A stretch of DNA of 64,000 nucleotides, from positions 1 to 64,000 of the IMG/VR virus record IMGVR_UViG_3300007512_000001, one strand, 5' to 3'. Origin of the DNA: a virus. The translations under genes and the position numbers were made by a program. Below, piece by piece: positions 16,779 through 24,607 of the stretch (its first letter is position 1; every line of letters starts with the position of its first letter). The notes below the pieces were generated by a model that was not told the DNA's origin, made no database searches, and saw nothing but the letters and a program-made list of their open reading frames with translations.

Positions 16779-17042
16779 ATGGAACTAGGGAAGTTTAAAG
16801 TAGATAAAATAACCCGCCGAGATAGATGGATCGGAGAATCAAACGGAAATAGCGTAGAAGGCGGTGCTTTAAATGCTAACTATCGCACAGTAGAAGCAAT
16901 TGCGATGATATGCAACCACCTAGGCCAACTTGGTTTAATATATGGTGAGGACTTTGTTTGGGACGGTGTATCGAGCGATGAAATTAAAATACGCTACCTT
17001 AAAAATCACAAGACTTTACTTGACACAATCAAGTGGTCATAG
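16779..17042 (+). CDS. Hypothetical protein, 87 aa
   Basis: Not recognised. A soluble mixed alpha/beta protein with repeated Gly and Asp near the middle and KILYLKNHKTLLD-like helix at its end. There is no clear Shine-Dalgarno. The ferredoxin promoter begins within its last 25 bases, so it is probably transcribed separately from what follows. Confidence 0.65.
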   Translation: MELGKFKVDKITRRDRWIGESNGNSVEGGALNANYRTVEAIAMICNHLGQLGLIYGEDFVWDGVSSDEIKIRYLKNHKTLLDTIKWS

Positions 17043-17048
17043 TATACT
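17020..17048 (+). promoter_or_regulatory. Sigma70 promoter of the ferredoxin gene
   Basis: TTGACA (17020-17025), 17-base spacer, TATACT (17043-17048). The ATG is at 17058, about three bases after the expected start, so the mRNA is almost leaderless. Confidence 0.8.
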
Positions 17049-17057
17049 ATATGTATA

Positions 17058-17396
17058 ATGACTTACGTTGTAAATGAAAAGTGTATCAAGTGCAAACTAA
17101 CTGATTGCGTAGAAGTTTGCCCAGTTGATTGCTTTTACGAAGGAGAAAATACACTAGTAATCCATCCCGATGAATGTATAGATTGCGGTATCTGCGAACC
17201 TGAATGCCCAATTGGAGCAATTGATACAGATACCGATTATAAACAAACAGGCTCTATTGACTTTCTAGAGTTCAATAGAAAATATTCACTAGAGTGGCCT
17301 AACATTACAGAAACAAAAAGCCCAATGCCAGGAAGCGATGACTGGCGTGACAAAACAGACAAAGAACCCCTTATATCAACTGAACCTGCGAGTTAA
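17058..17396 (+). CDS. fdxA: 7Fe/FdxA-type ferredoxin
   Basis: A 112-residue protein with all cluster cysteines of the FdxA family: [17 protein letters not shown] in the first half and [12 protein letters not shown] in the second. The long C-terminal tail ([16 protein letters not shown]) is typical of Azotobacter-type and alphaproteobacterial FdxA. It should carry a [3Fe-4S] and a [4Fe-4S] cluster and transfer single electrons in the cytoplasm. In this phage it may supply electrons to QueE and the radical SAM proteins at 55-64 kb; this is inference. It has its own strong promoter. Confidence 0.92.
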   Translation: MTYVVNEKCIKCKLTDCVEVCPVDCFYEGENTLVIHPDECIDCGICEPECPIGAIDTDTDYKQTGSIDFLEFNRKYSLEWPNITETKSPMPGSDDWRDKTDKEPLISTEPAS

Positions 17397-17398
17397 TT

Positions 17399-17854
17399 AT
17401 GAACGAAGTATTCAACATAGACGATCATAGACGTCAACTGAGAACAGAAAAAGTTCAACAAATGCCCAAAATGATTTGGGTTAAATTTCAAAAAGAGGGT
17501 ATACACAAATACCCGGCCGCATTAGAAGATCCCGCATTAGCAACTGGTGATGAGTATGATGTATCCTTTCTCGGATATCCACATCGCCACACATTCCACT
17601 TTAAGGTTACTATACAAGTATTCCACGACGACAGAGATATTGAATTTATTCAATTTAAACGTTGGTTGGAAAATCTTTATTCCACAGGCACTTTACAATT
17701 AGACTACAAGTCCTGTGAAATGATAGCAGACGATCTCTACCTAGCAATCAACGAACGCTATAAAGGCAGAGAAGTCCAAATAGACGTAAGCGAAGATGAC
17801 GAGAATGGATGCCATTGCGTCTATCCTGTAATCGCTTATAAAAACATTAACTAA
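17399..17854 (+). CDS. QueD/PTPS-like T-fold protein
   Basis: A 151-residue protein two bases after the ferredoxin stop. The segment SFLGYPHRHTFHFKVTIQVFHDDRDIEFIQFKRWLENLY resembles the first half of a 6-pyruvoyltetrahydropterin synthase/QueD fold: an HxH strand followed by an acidic-Asp-Phe helix segment. YKSCEMIADDLY and VQIDVSEDD match the later helix and the Glu strand. A catalytic Cys is not obvious, so it may be a non-catalytic or altered paralogue of the true QueD at 21369. I recall similar proteins in marine T4-like phages. Confidence 0.55.
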   Translation: MNEVFNIDDHRRQLRTEKVQQMPKMIWVKFQKEGIHKYPAALEDPALATGDEYDVSFLGYPHRHTFHFKVTIQVFHDDRDIEFIQFKRWLENLYSTGTLQLDYKSCEMIADDLYLAINERYKGREVQIDVSEDDENGCHCVYPVIAYKNIN

Positions 17855-17875
17855 CAACAATAACAAGGTACTGTT

Positions 17876-18097
17876 ATGAAAAAAGCAGTGAAACAAATCT
17901 TTGATGATTTGGATGCATATCGTGACTTCTGTCGAGAATTTGGACGAGTCTTTGATGAGGCACATTTATATAAGGAAAAGAGTCCATATAGCGACTTTTT
18001 ACGCTGGAAGGAGACTGGCAAGGCAAGATATTGGCCAGGGTATCCACATTTTAGAAAACCTTATAAAAAAAGCAATGCAGAACAAAGACAACAATAA
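17876..18097 (+). CDS. Hypothetical protein, 73 aa
   Basis: Not recognised. A charged protein rich in aromatic residues (YRDFCREFGRVFDEAHLY, RYWPGYPHFRKPYKK). The Shine-Dalgarno AAGG lies upstream. It overlaps the start of the cupin gene by 23 bases. Confidence 0.65.
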   Translation: MKKAVKQIFDDLDAYRDFCREFGRVFDEAHLYKEKSPYSDFLRWKETGKARYWPGYPHFRKPYKKSNAEQRQQ

Positions 18098-18488
18098 ATT
18101 TGATATCCAACGAGATTGGGGAGTTTATGATGTTCTTGCTAACTTCAAAAGTATGAAGGTTAAGGAGCTAGTCGTAAATCCTAACTCCTGTATGAGTTTC
18201 CAACGTCATGAACATAGAAATGAGTTTTGGATTGTAGAATCTGGTGTTGCAAGACTTATATTAGCACCAAACTATACTGAATCTTGTAGCAAAGGAGATC
18301 TTAGCAATCGGCATAATTTTATAGAACGTGATGCTAGAACTATTATATTAAATAAGCATGAATCTTACCACGTGCCAGCCGGAGAATGGCATCAAATCAT
18401 GAACCCTTCTTATACACCATTGCATATTGTAGAAATACAATATGGAGAATTTTGTGATGAGGTTGATATAGAAAGGCTTTATCAATGA
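18075..18488 (+). CDS. Cupin, mannose-6-phosphate isomerase type II-like
   Basis: A 137-residue protein; ATG 18075 is chosen because the conserved cupin begins shortly after and upstream in-frame codons lie within the preceding gene. It matches the C-terminal cupin of GMP/PMI enzymes: DWGVYDVLANF, VKELVVNPNSCMSFQRHEHRNEFW (metal-binding QxHxHRxE), HVPAGEWHQIMN and VEIQYGEFCDEVDIERL. Such domains isomerise mannose-6-phosphate and fructose-6-phosphate. The glycosyltransferase that follows suggests a role in making a sugar donor. Confidence 0.8.
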   Translation: MQNKDNNKFDIQRDWGVYDVLANFKSMKVKELVVNPNSCMSFQRHEHRNEFWIVESGVARLILAPNYTESCSKGDLSNRHNFIERDARTIILNKHESYHVPAGEWHQIMNPSYTPLHIVEIQYGEFCDEVDIERLYQ

Positions 18489-18722
18489 ATAGGTTTATAC
18501 TTGCAGAGATGCAAATAGAAATTTTTATTTGGGCGAAAAATCTAGATTTGCCGCCTGGAACAAAGCAAGACCTGCACCTGAATGGTATGTAACTGGTCTT
18601 AAGACAACGAACATAGATGGAGTTACTGTTTAGAGGTAATACCAACAACGGCGATGTTTACTGTGCTAATAGCATGGTTCTTACAGTAACGCCCATCTAC
18701 TTAATTACTAAAGGAAAACACA
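18485..18722 (+). other. Gap with a possible broken small gene
   Basis: ATG 18485 overlaps the cupin stop (ATGA) and opens a 35-codon frame. A neighbouring frame from about 18493 to TAG 18633 reads more like a real protein (GEKSRFAAWNKARPAPEWYV) but has no ATG, GTG or good TTG start at its head. This could be a decayed or frameshifted gene. The rest of the gap holds only the Shine-Dalgarno AAAGGA of the next gene. Confidence 0.4.
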
Positions 18723-19922
18723 ATGCGTAAATTAATATACATGGGACTTGAGCCTTATGAAGGAAGATATACATTACAATTACAAGAATGGAGTGAGCGT
18801 GTATTTAAACGCAGAGGCATAGACTATATAGTTGTGCCCGGTGAGACTATTGACAATACTAAAGCAATATCTGTAGGACAAGTGTTAGACGCACATGGAC
18901 GCAGTTATTTTGGTATGAGCCAAATGATGAACCTAGTCCAAATGATGCGTGATGGAACTGTGACAGGGGAGGATGCTATCTTCTTTGAGGATATGTTTCA
19001 ACCTGGTATAGAATCACTTCCGTATATTATGAACCAGATTCCCGAAAATCAACGCCCCAAAGTTTATGTCCGTTGTCTTGCCCAGGCGGTAGATCCTGAT
19101 GACTTTGTCCATGTATGGGGTATGTCCAAGTGGATGAGTTTGTATGAGCAAATGGTTAATGAGTTTGCTACAGTATTGGCTACTAATGAAGAAATGGTTG
19201 CCCATATGCGTATTGCTAACTGGACTGCTCCTATATACAACATATCAGGATTGAGTTTTGGCAAAAGTGAAGTTCTTGAAAGAGTAGGAAATAAGGTAAA
19301 GAAGTGGAGTGAAAGATCTAATCGTGTTGTATTTGCGGCAAGATTTGATCAAGAAAAACAACCTGACTTCTTTATGGATATTGTTGAAACAGTAACTGGC
19401 CATCTAAAGCACCAAAATCAATATGTAGATAGTATAACTGATGTTGAGTTCGCTGTTCTAAGCGGCGGGCCTTTACGCAGTAACAATCAAAAATATTTAG
19501 ATCGTGCATTGAAATTACAAGCAGAAGGAGTTCTAAAAATTTATACTGACCTAAATAAGAATGATTATTATAATATCGTTAACGACAGTAAGGTATTATT
19601 CAATTGTGCGCTACAAGATTGGGTAAGCAATACTGTAAGTGAAGCGGATACACTAGGGTGTAATGTAGTATATCCTGCATATCGCAGTTTCCCTGAAACT
19701 TTTGCTAATGATGCAGATCGTTTGTATATTCCTTGGAGTATGCACTCTGCTATTGAAAAAATTGATACTGCTCTAAGAATGCCAAGTTTTAACATGGGAA
19801 GAATATCCGATTGGACGAATGGTACTATTGATCGCATATGTGATATTATGGAGGGCAACGGAGAACAGTGGCGCCGTGATGGAAATAGATATAGAGACCA
19901 TGTTGCGGAGTCTAAATTTTAA
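18723..19922 (+). CDS. GT-B glycosyltransferase
   Basis: A 399-residue protein of GT-B type. The N-terminal half has the strand RKLIYMGLEPYEGRY. The second half begins at VVFAARFDQEKQPDFF, the usual start of the donor domain, and continues with VLSGGPLRS, YTDLNKNDYYNIVNDSKVLFNCALQDWVSNTVSEADTLGCNVVYP, where the E in SEAD fits the EX7E-like nucleotide-sugar site. It could glucosylate DNA or build a glycan. The context of dpdA and the Que genes fits DNA, and the cupin fits a mannose-type donor; neither is proven. Confidence 0.78.
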   Translation: MRKLIYMGLEPYEGRYTLQLQEWSERVFKRRGIDYIVVPGETIDNTKAISVGQVLDAHGRSYFGMSQMMNLVQMMRDGTVTGEDAIFFEDMFQPGIESLPYIMNQIPENQRPKVYVRCLAQAVDPDDFVHVWGMSKWMSLYEQMVNEFATVLATNEEMVAHMRIANWTAPIYNISGLSFGKSEVLERVGNKVKKWSERSNRVVFAARFDQEKQPDFFMDIVETVTGHLKHQNQYVDSITDVEFAVLSGGPLRSNNQKYLDRALKLQAEGVLKIYTDLNKNDYYNIVNDSKVLFNCALQDWVSNTVSEADTLGCNVVYPAYRSFPETFANDADRLYIPWSMHSAIEKIDTALRMPSFNMGRISDWTNGTIDRICDIMEGNGEQWRRDGNRYRDHVAESKF

Positions 19923-19929
19923 CAAATAA

Positions 19930-19958
19930 TTGACATTTGCCTAAATAATCTTTATAAT
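19930..19958 (+). promoter_or_regulatory. Sigma70 promoter of the folE operon
   Basis: TTGACA (19930-19935), 17-base spacer, TATAAT (19953-19958): a perfect consensus pair. It starts the folE-PRT-queD-amidinotransferase-queE transcript with a short leader and a GGAG Shine-Dalgarno. Confidence 0.92.
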
Positions 19959-19979
19959 ATATAGTACTTGGAGAAATAT

Positions 19980-20666
19980 ATGAGCATTAGTAAAACAATT
20001 AGAAACAGAATGCTAGAACACGGTGGACGTTTTTGGGCAGGAGACAATATATCAGAATTTATCGAAGAAGAAGAAAAAGATCTGCTCATTGATGAACTAA
20101 CGGAAAAGTTTGAAGGAGTATTGGACACTCTGCTTATTGATAGGCATAGTGATCCTAACTCTATTGACACGCCGCGTCGTTTAGCAAAAATGTATATAAG
20201 AGAACTTATGAGCGGCCGTTTTGATAACATGCCCAATGCAACCGCATTTCCTAATCATGTAGAGGATGGTTACGAAGGCATGCTTGTTGTAAGAAGTGAA
20301 ATACGTAGCGTTTGCTCCCATCATTTTCAACCAGTAACCGGAGTTGCATATATTGGCATTATCGCGGCAGACACACTTATAGGATTATCCAAATATACAC
20401 GTATAGCACAATGGTGTGCCAGACGGGGAACACTACAAGAAGAACTTGCCAACGACATAGCACATGAAATTATTAAAGCAACAGGTTCTAGTAATGTAGG
20501 TGTTTACGTACAAGCAACGCATGGTTGCGTAGAAAATAGGGGTGTCATGGCACACTCTAGTCTAACACAAACAACAGTGCTTAAAGGATCATTTAAAGAA
20601 GATGCTTCTACTAAAAAAGAGTTCTTTGACAATATCAAACTTCAGCAAGAATTTGCTCCGCGATAG
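19980..20666 (+). CDS. folE: GTP cyclohydrolase I
   Basis: A 228-residue protein. ATG 19980 is preferred over an upstream TTG because it has GGAG six bases before it. The family's zinc site is present (VCSHHF with Cys and His; later Cys in THGCVENRG), as are the GTP-binding and catalytic blocks IGLSKYTRIAQW, RRGTLQEELANDI and ARLAKMY. The enzyme converts GTP to dihydroneopterin triphosphate, the first step toward CDG and preQ0. Here it feeds queD and queE in the same operon and, through them, dpdA. Confidence 0.94.
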   Translation: MSISKTIRNRMLEHGGRFWAGDNISEFIEEEEKDLLIDELTEKFEGVLDTLLIDRHSDPNSIDTPRRLAKMYIRELMSGRFDNMPNATAFPNHVEDGYEGMLVVRSEIRSVCSHHFQPVTGVAYIGIIAADTLIGLSKYTRIAQWCARRGTLQEELANDIAHEIIKATGSSNVGVYVQATHGCVENRGVMAHSSLTQTTVLKGSFKEDASTKKEFFDNIKLQQEFAPR

Positions 20667-20683
20667 CAAGGAGACTTAAATAT

Positions 20684-21226
20684 ATGAAAATGATCTATCT
20701 AAATACACAAGACATTAAGTCGCAAGTTTTAGATATTACTCAACAGATTTATGCTGGTAATTGGCGGCCTGAATACATTGTAGGTATTACAAGGGGAGGA
20801 CTAATTCCTGCTACAATGTTGAGTCATTATTTAGAAACACCGTTACATACATTAGATGTTAGATTACGAGATGGACACAATCTACAATCTAGTTTAGAAA
20901 TGGCGGCAGACGCGTCAGGCATAACTAAAACTAGTTTTAGTCATGAAGAAGTAATCGAACCTAAAAATATACTTGTTGTTGATGATATAAATGATTCTGG
21001 TGCTACATTTGATTGGATTGTAAATGATTGGATGAATGCGCCGATACCGGGTGTTAAGTCTTGGGACAAAGTTGTAGGCTCTAATGTTCGTTTTGCTTCG
21101 CTAGTTAATAATGAGGAGAGTAGATTTACAGAAATCTCTTACACCTCATTAGTGATTAATAAAATTGAAGATCCCTCGTGGATTGTTTTTCCGTGGGAAA
21201 ACTGGTGGAGTGATAAAAATTGGTAA
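20684..21226 (+). CDS. Purine-type phosphoribosyltransferase
   Basis: A 180-residue PRTase. The PRPP-binding motif is ILVVDDINDSGATFDWI near residue 100, and the N-terminal YIVGITRGGLIPATMLSHYL is the usual pyrophosphate loop of hypoxanthine/xanthine-guanine PRTases. The hood region is variable, so the base is unknown. Placement between folE and queD suggests it may handle a 7-deazaguanine or guanine base rather than ordinary salvage; that is inference. A strong Shine-Dalgarno (AAGGAG) is present. Confidence 0.83.
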   Translation: MKMIYLNTQDIKSQVLDITQQIYAGNWRPEYIVGITRGGLIPATMLSHYLETPLHTLDVRLRDGHNLQSSLEMAADASGITKTSFSHEEVIEPKNILVVDDINDSGATFDWIVNDWMNAPIPGVKSWDKVVGSNVRFASLVNNEESRFTEISYTSLVINKIEDPSWIVFPWENWWSDKNW

Positions 21227-21260
21227 TAAAAACATTAAAGATCAACTGAGGAGGAAATGA

Positions 21261-21368
21261 ATGTTATCAAAATATTTAGAAGGTGTTGATAAGACGCTAG
21301 TACGCAATCTAGTCATTATGCACACCATTGTATTAGGCTATAATCTTTTATGGCAAGGAGAAAAATAA
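21261..21368 (+). CDS. Small hydrophobic protein, 35 aa
   Basis: ATG 21261 follows a very strong Shine-Dalgarno (GAGGAGG). The product has one probable membrane helix (NLVIMHTIVLGYNLLW). The stop lies directly before the queD ATG, and GGAG for queD lies within its last codons, so it may work as a coupling peptide or a tiny membrane protein. Confidence 0.6.
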   Translation: MLSKYLEGVDKTLVRNLVIMHTIVLGYNLLWQGEK

Positions 21369-21845
21369 ATGAGCGGAGTACCTGAATTTACATCTACAAA
21401 AACATTTTATAACTTTCCGTGTGCTCATAGACAACACAAGCATGACGGAAACTGCGCTATGATACACGGCTATAGCCGTAGTTTTCATTTTACGTTTGGC
21501 GCACACACTATGACAAAAGAAGGATTTCTTGTTGATTATAGTGACTTGAAAGAACTAAAGAGATGGTTAGAAGAGAATTATGACCATACGTTTGTTATTG
21601 ATCACGATGACCCATATATGGAAACATTCCAAATGCTACACGATGCGGGTGTATGTAAATTAATTGTACAAGAAGAAGGGCCAGGTATGGAAGGCACTGC
21701 TATGCGTATCTGTAATTATGCTGATGGATGGTTACGCGAAAGAACAGGTGGCAGAGCATGGGTTATTAGTGTAGAAGCAAGAGAAAATGACAAGAACAGT
21801 TCAACCTATCATAACCCCGAAGCAGGGTTTAATGGATGGGTGTAA
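21369..21845 (+). CDS. queD: 6-carboxytetrahydropterin synthase
   Basis: A 158-residue QueD-type T-fold enzyme. The zinc and catalytic region is FPCAHRQHKHDGNCAMIHGYSRSFHF, with His20, catalytic-type Cys29 and His33; the usual HGH is HGY here, a variant I recall from some QueD-like proteins. DYSDLKELKRWL and DHTFVIDHDDP follow, and the substrate Glu lies in ISVEAREN. It turns dihydroneopterin triphosphate into 6-carboxytetrahydropterin for QueE. The last 10 bases overlap the amidinotransferase start. Confidence 0.88.
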   Translation: MSGVPEFTSTKTFYNFPCAHRQHKHDGNCAMIHGYSRSFHFTFGAHTMTKEGFLVDYSDLKELKRWLEENYDHTFVIDHDDPYMETFQMLHDAGVCKLIVQEEGPGMEGTAMRICNYADGWLRERTGGRAWVISVEARENDKNSSTYHNPEAGFNGWV

Positions 21846-23038
21846 TCAATTGTAACACAGGATTCCAACCACTAAAAGAATGTTGGTTAGGCGATTGCTA
21901 TCGTCCGGAGTTCTTTGACTACGTTGATAATATTAAAGTAAAAAATATTCTGCAACAAATTACTGAAGAAACCATAGAAGATTTAGAGAACATTAAAGAA
22001 GTATTAGAAAGTTATGGCGTAACTGTTAAACGCCCGAAACTTTTTGATTTTGATCAAGTATATAATATATACAAAGTTGGTGGAGCTTGTGTTGATGAAA
22101 ACTTAAACATTATTATTGATGAAGTATTAAATTATTTTCCAAGATTAATTGATAGGAAAGGTGTCGAAAGTTTTTTAGCAAACTACGATATATATGCAGA
22201 TCCAGGCGCACTCACCCGACCGCCATTATTTCCACGGGACGATCAAATCATAGTAGGAGAAACTTTTTATAAGTTAAGACCGTACAGCATGCCAGAAGTA
22301 AACCCGGCTTGTATAAATACTATTAATCCATTATATCCACAGGGAGGTGCCAGCCGAGCCCTTGCTATATTTTATGAACCATTATTCAAAGAATTAAAAG
22401 AACAAGGCGCAAATATTATTGAATTCCCGTGGAAAGACGATTATTTGAATGAGGGACCAAATATTGTGCGGCTTGGGGATACAATAATATTAGATGGATT
22501 GCGGCCGCATGTTTACAAATACTTTAAAAATCATTTTAAAGACAACTATAATATTATAACTGCTTTTAACGACGGGCATTCGGATGGTATATACGCACCA
22601 ATAAAACCCGGCGCATTTATATCAAATGGCGAAGCACTACAGTTTAAAAAGTATTTTCCAAATTGGGACGTATTCTACTTGCCAGACGCCCAATGGTCTA
22701 ATATGTCACCATTCTTAGAAGTTAGAGAAAAAGTACAAGGAAAATGGTGGATTCCAGGCGAAGAACACAACGACGAACTTATTGACTACGTAGATAAATG
22801 GTTTAGCGAGTGGGTAGGATTTTGTGAAGAAACAATTTGGGACGTTAATGTATTGATGGTAAATCCTGAAACTGTACTGTGCCTAACCGAAAATAAAGAA
22901 TTATTTAAATGGTTTAGAAAGCATAATGTAGAGCCTATAGTAACTCCGTTTAGGCATAGATTCTTTTGGGATGGTGGATTGCATTGCTTAACGTTAGACA
23001 TACACAGGGAAGGAGGCATTGAGAGTTATGCAAGATGA
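21836..23038 (+). CDS. Glycine-type amidinotransferase (AGAT-like)
   Basis: A 400-residue member of the arginine:glycine amidinotransferase / arginine deiminase superfamily. The triad can be read: an acidic residue in LNEGPNIVRLG, the His in DGHSDGIYAPIKPGAFIS, and the nucleophile Cys in WDGGLHCLTLDIHREGG near the C-terminus. Length agrees with AGAT. The family transfers an amidino group from arginine to an amine. It overlaps queD by 10 bases and is followed by a small gene and queE, so its substrate may be part of the 7-deazaguanine pathway. An alternative is a free-standing guanidino-acid product. Confidence 0.85.
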   Translation: MGVINCNTGFQPLKECWLGDCYRPEFFDYVDNIKVKNILQQITEETIEDLENIKEVLESYGVTVKRPKLFDFDQVYNIYKVGGACVDENLNIIIDEVLNYFPRLIDRKGVESFLANYDIYADPGALTRPPLFPRDDQIIVGETFYKLRPYSMPEVNPACINTINPLYPQGGASRALAIFYEPLFKELKEQGANIIEFPWKDDYLNEGPNIVRLGDTIILDGLRPHVYKYFKNHFKDNYNIITAFNDGHSDGIYAPIKPGAFISNGEALQFKKYFPNWDVFYLPDAQWSNMSPFLEVREKVQGKWWIPGEEHNDELIDYVDKWFSEWVGFCEETIWDVNVLMVNPETVLCLTENKELFKWFRKHNVEPIVTPFRHRFFWDGGLHCLTLDIHREGGIESYAR

Positions 23039-23354
23039 CATTAATAAGGCAAAAGACCTAATAGACAAATGCTTCGATAATTTTAAAATACCTCGACACA
23101 GTGTATACATATCACGAACTGAACGTAATACACTTGACAATCTTAAAGAAATTGTTATAATATTAGATAAACTTCCAAAAAGATTAGAAGAAGAAAAGCA
23201 AGAATGGAAAGAAGAATACGACGATATGCAAATTAAAATACAGCGAATGTTAAAGGGGCCTAGTTGGGGTATGACTAAGGAAGAACATCAAGCAATACCA
23301 CTACATAAATTATTTGGCGATAAATGGCAAGGAAATAAACCCGATGAAGATTAG
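23028..23354 (+). CDS. Hypothetical protein, 108 aa
   Basis: Not recognised. Start ATG 23028 has AGGAGG 11 bases upstream; TTG 23019 is a weaker choice. Residues 30-75 form a likely coiled coil (LDNLKEIVIILDKLPKRLEEEKQEWKEEYDDM). It overlaps the amidinotransferase and queE genes at its two ends (11 bases each), which ties it to that operon and makes it a candidate accessory subunit. Confidence 0.7.
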   Translation: MQDDINKAKDLIDKCFDNFKIPRHSVYISRTERNTLDNLKEIVIILDKLPKRLEEEKQEWKEEYDDMQIKIQRMLKGPSWGMTKEEHQAIPLHKLFGDKWQGNKPDED

Positions 23355-24228
23355 ATATACAGAAATATTTTATAGTTTACAAGGAGAGGGTAAGTTTACA
23401 GGCGTGCCGTCTGTTTTCTTGCGACTGTTTGGTTGTAATTTAAAATGCCAAGGTTTTGGAATGCCACGCGGTGAGTTAAGCAAAGAGCGACTCGGCGTTT
23501 TTGCCGCTGATTATACACACTTTGATGATTTGCCATTAGTTAGCACAGGATGTGACAGTTATGCAAGTTGGGATCCACGATTTAAATATTTAGCAACAGA
23601 TGTAGACTTAGACAAATTAGTAGATGATCTATTGGCAAAAACGCCCAATGGCAGTTGGATAATGCCCAATGGGCAAGACATACATTTAGTTATTACGGGC
23701 GGTGAGCCTATGATGTGGCAAAAAATATATCCTGATTTATTTGCACATGATCGTATGCAGGATTTAAAAAATGTTACATTCGAGACTAATACTACTAGAA
23801 ATTTAACTGACAAAATTTTTGAATGGTTTTACGACTGGCGAAATTGGACCGGTGATTTTGCTAATTACAGGACTCCTATCAGACCATATGTTACCTGGTC
23901 GTGCTCTCCTAAACTATCAGCAAGCGGCGAACCATGGGGAAAAGCAATTAAGCCTGATGTGGCGGCCGCATATTATAAAATGCCTTTCTCAGACATGTAT
24001 TTTAAATTTGTTATTGATAGCGAAGAAAGCATGGATGAAGTAGAAAAAGCCATTGCAGTATATAAAGAAGCAGGCGTTGACTGTCCTGTTTATTGTATGC
24101 CTGTAGGTGGTTTATATGATGATTATAAAAAGAATACACGCATTGTCGCAGAAGCAGTTATGAAACATGGATTACGTTATAGTCCAAGACTACACTCTGA
24201 TCTGTTTGGTAATGCATGGGGAACATAA
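23344..24228 (+). CDS. queE: 7-carboxy-7-deazaguanine synthase
   Basis: A 294-residue radical SAM protein. Start ATG 23344 is chosen because the conserved IRYTEIFYSLQGEGKFTG begins at once. Cluster cysteines are in FGCNLKC and then TGCDSYASWD, giving CX3CX34C: a 30-residue insert separates the second and third ligands compared with the CX3CX2C form. The glycine motif VITGGEPMMW follows. QueE converts 6-carboxytetrahydropterin to CDG. It depends on a reductant, for which the phage ferredoxin is a candidate. Confidence 0.9.
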   Translation: MKIRYTEIFYSLQGEGKFTGVPSVFLRLFGCNLKCQGFGMPRGELSKERLGVFAADYTHFDDLPLVSTGCDSYASWDPRFKYLATDVDLDKLVDDLLAKTPNGSWIMPNGQDIHLVITGGEPMMWQKIYPDLFAHDRMQDLKNVTFETNTTRNLTDKIFEWFYDWRNWTGDFANYRTPIRPYVTWSCSPKLSASGEPWGKAIKPDVAAAYYKMPFSDMYFKFVIDSEESMDEVEKAIAVYKEAGVDCPVYCMPVGGLYDDYKKNTRIVAEAVMKHGLRYSPRLHSDLFGNAWGT

Positions 24229-24602
24229 TGGATATATTTGAAAAACTAAAAAATGCATTTGGTTCTGAGCCAACCCCAGAACCAGTTAAAGAACCAAAGA
24301 AAAAATTGACGCCAAAGGAGAAAGCGACAAAAAAGGGTGAACCATGGTTTACCATTGTGGATGTAGAAATTAATAGTGAGAACCCACTTAATGGTGCGTT
24401 TGAATTAGATTGGAACGACCCATTCGTTAAAATGTTACGTGGTCACGGATTAACTGGTGAAACAGACGAAGAAGTGGTGGATCAATGGTTTCAAGACTTA
24501 TGTAGACAAATTGCTATGGAAACATATGATGAAGACGTCGTAGGTAGCAATATTAATATACAAATGCGAGACATACAAAACGGGAAAAAAGAATATAAAT
24601 AA
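24228..24602 (+). CDS. Conserved hypothetical protein, 124 aa
   Basis: ATG 24228 overlaps the queE stop (TAATG). After a Lys/Pro-rich linker (EPVKEPKKKLTPKEK) comes GEPWFTIVDVEINSENPLNGAFELDWNDPFVKML, a block I recall from T4-like marine phages. Function unknown. Its last codons contain the late promoter of the next gene. Confidence 0.75.
   Translation: MDIFEKLKNAFGSEPTPEPVKEPKKKLTPKEKATKKGEPWFTIVDVEINSENPLNGAFELDWNDPFVKMLRGHGLTGETDEEVVDQWFQDLCRQIAMETYDEDVVGSNINIQMRDIQNGKKEYK
24594..24601 (+). promoter_or_regulatory. T4-type late promoter TATAAATA
   Basis: An exact late box within the last codons of the previous gene, 6 bases before ATG 24608. No Shine-Dalgarno lies between, so the transcript would be leaderless. 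Confidence 0.72.
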
Positions 24603-24607
24603 TTTAA

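Noticed and set aside
17901-18074. Long N-terminal extension of the cupin
   Set aside because: It overlaps the 17876 gene completely in another frame and has no cupin-like sequence before residue 59.
22312-22319. TATAAATA inside the amidinotransferase gene
   Set aside because: No start codon lies at the usual 5-6 base distance and no gene begins nearby.
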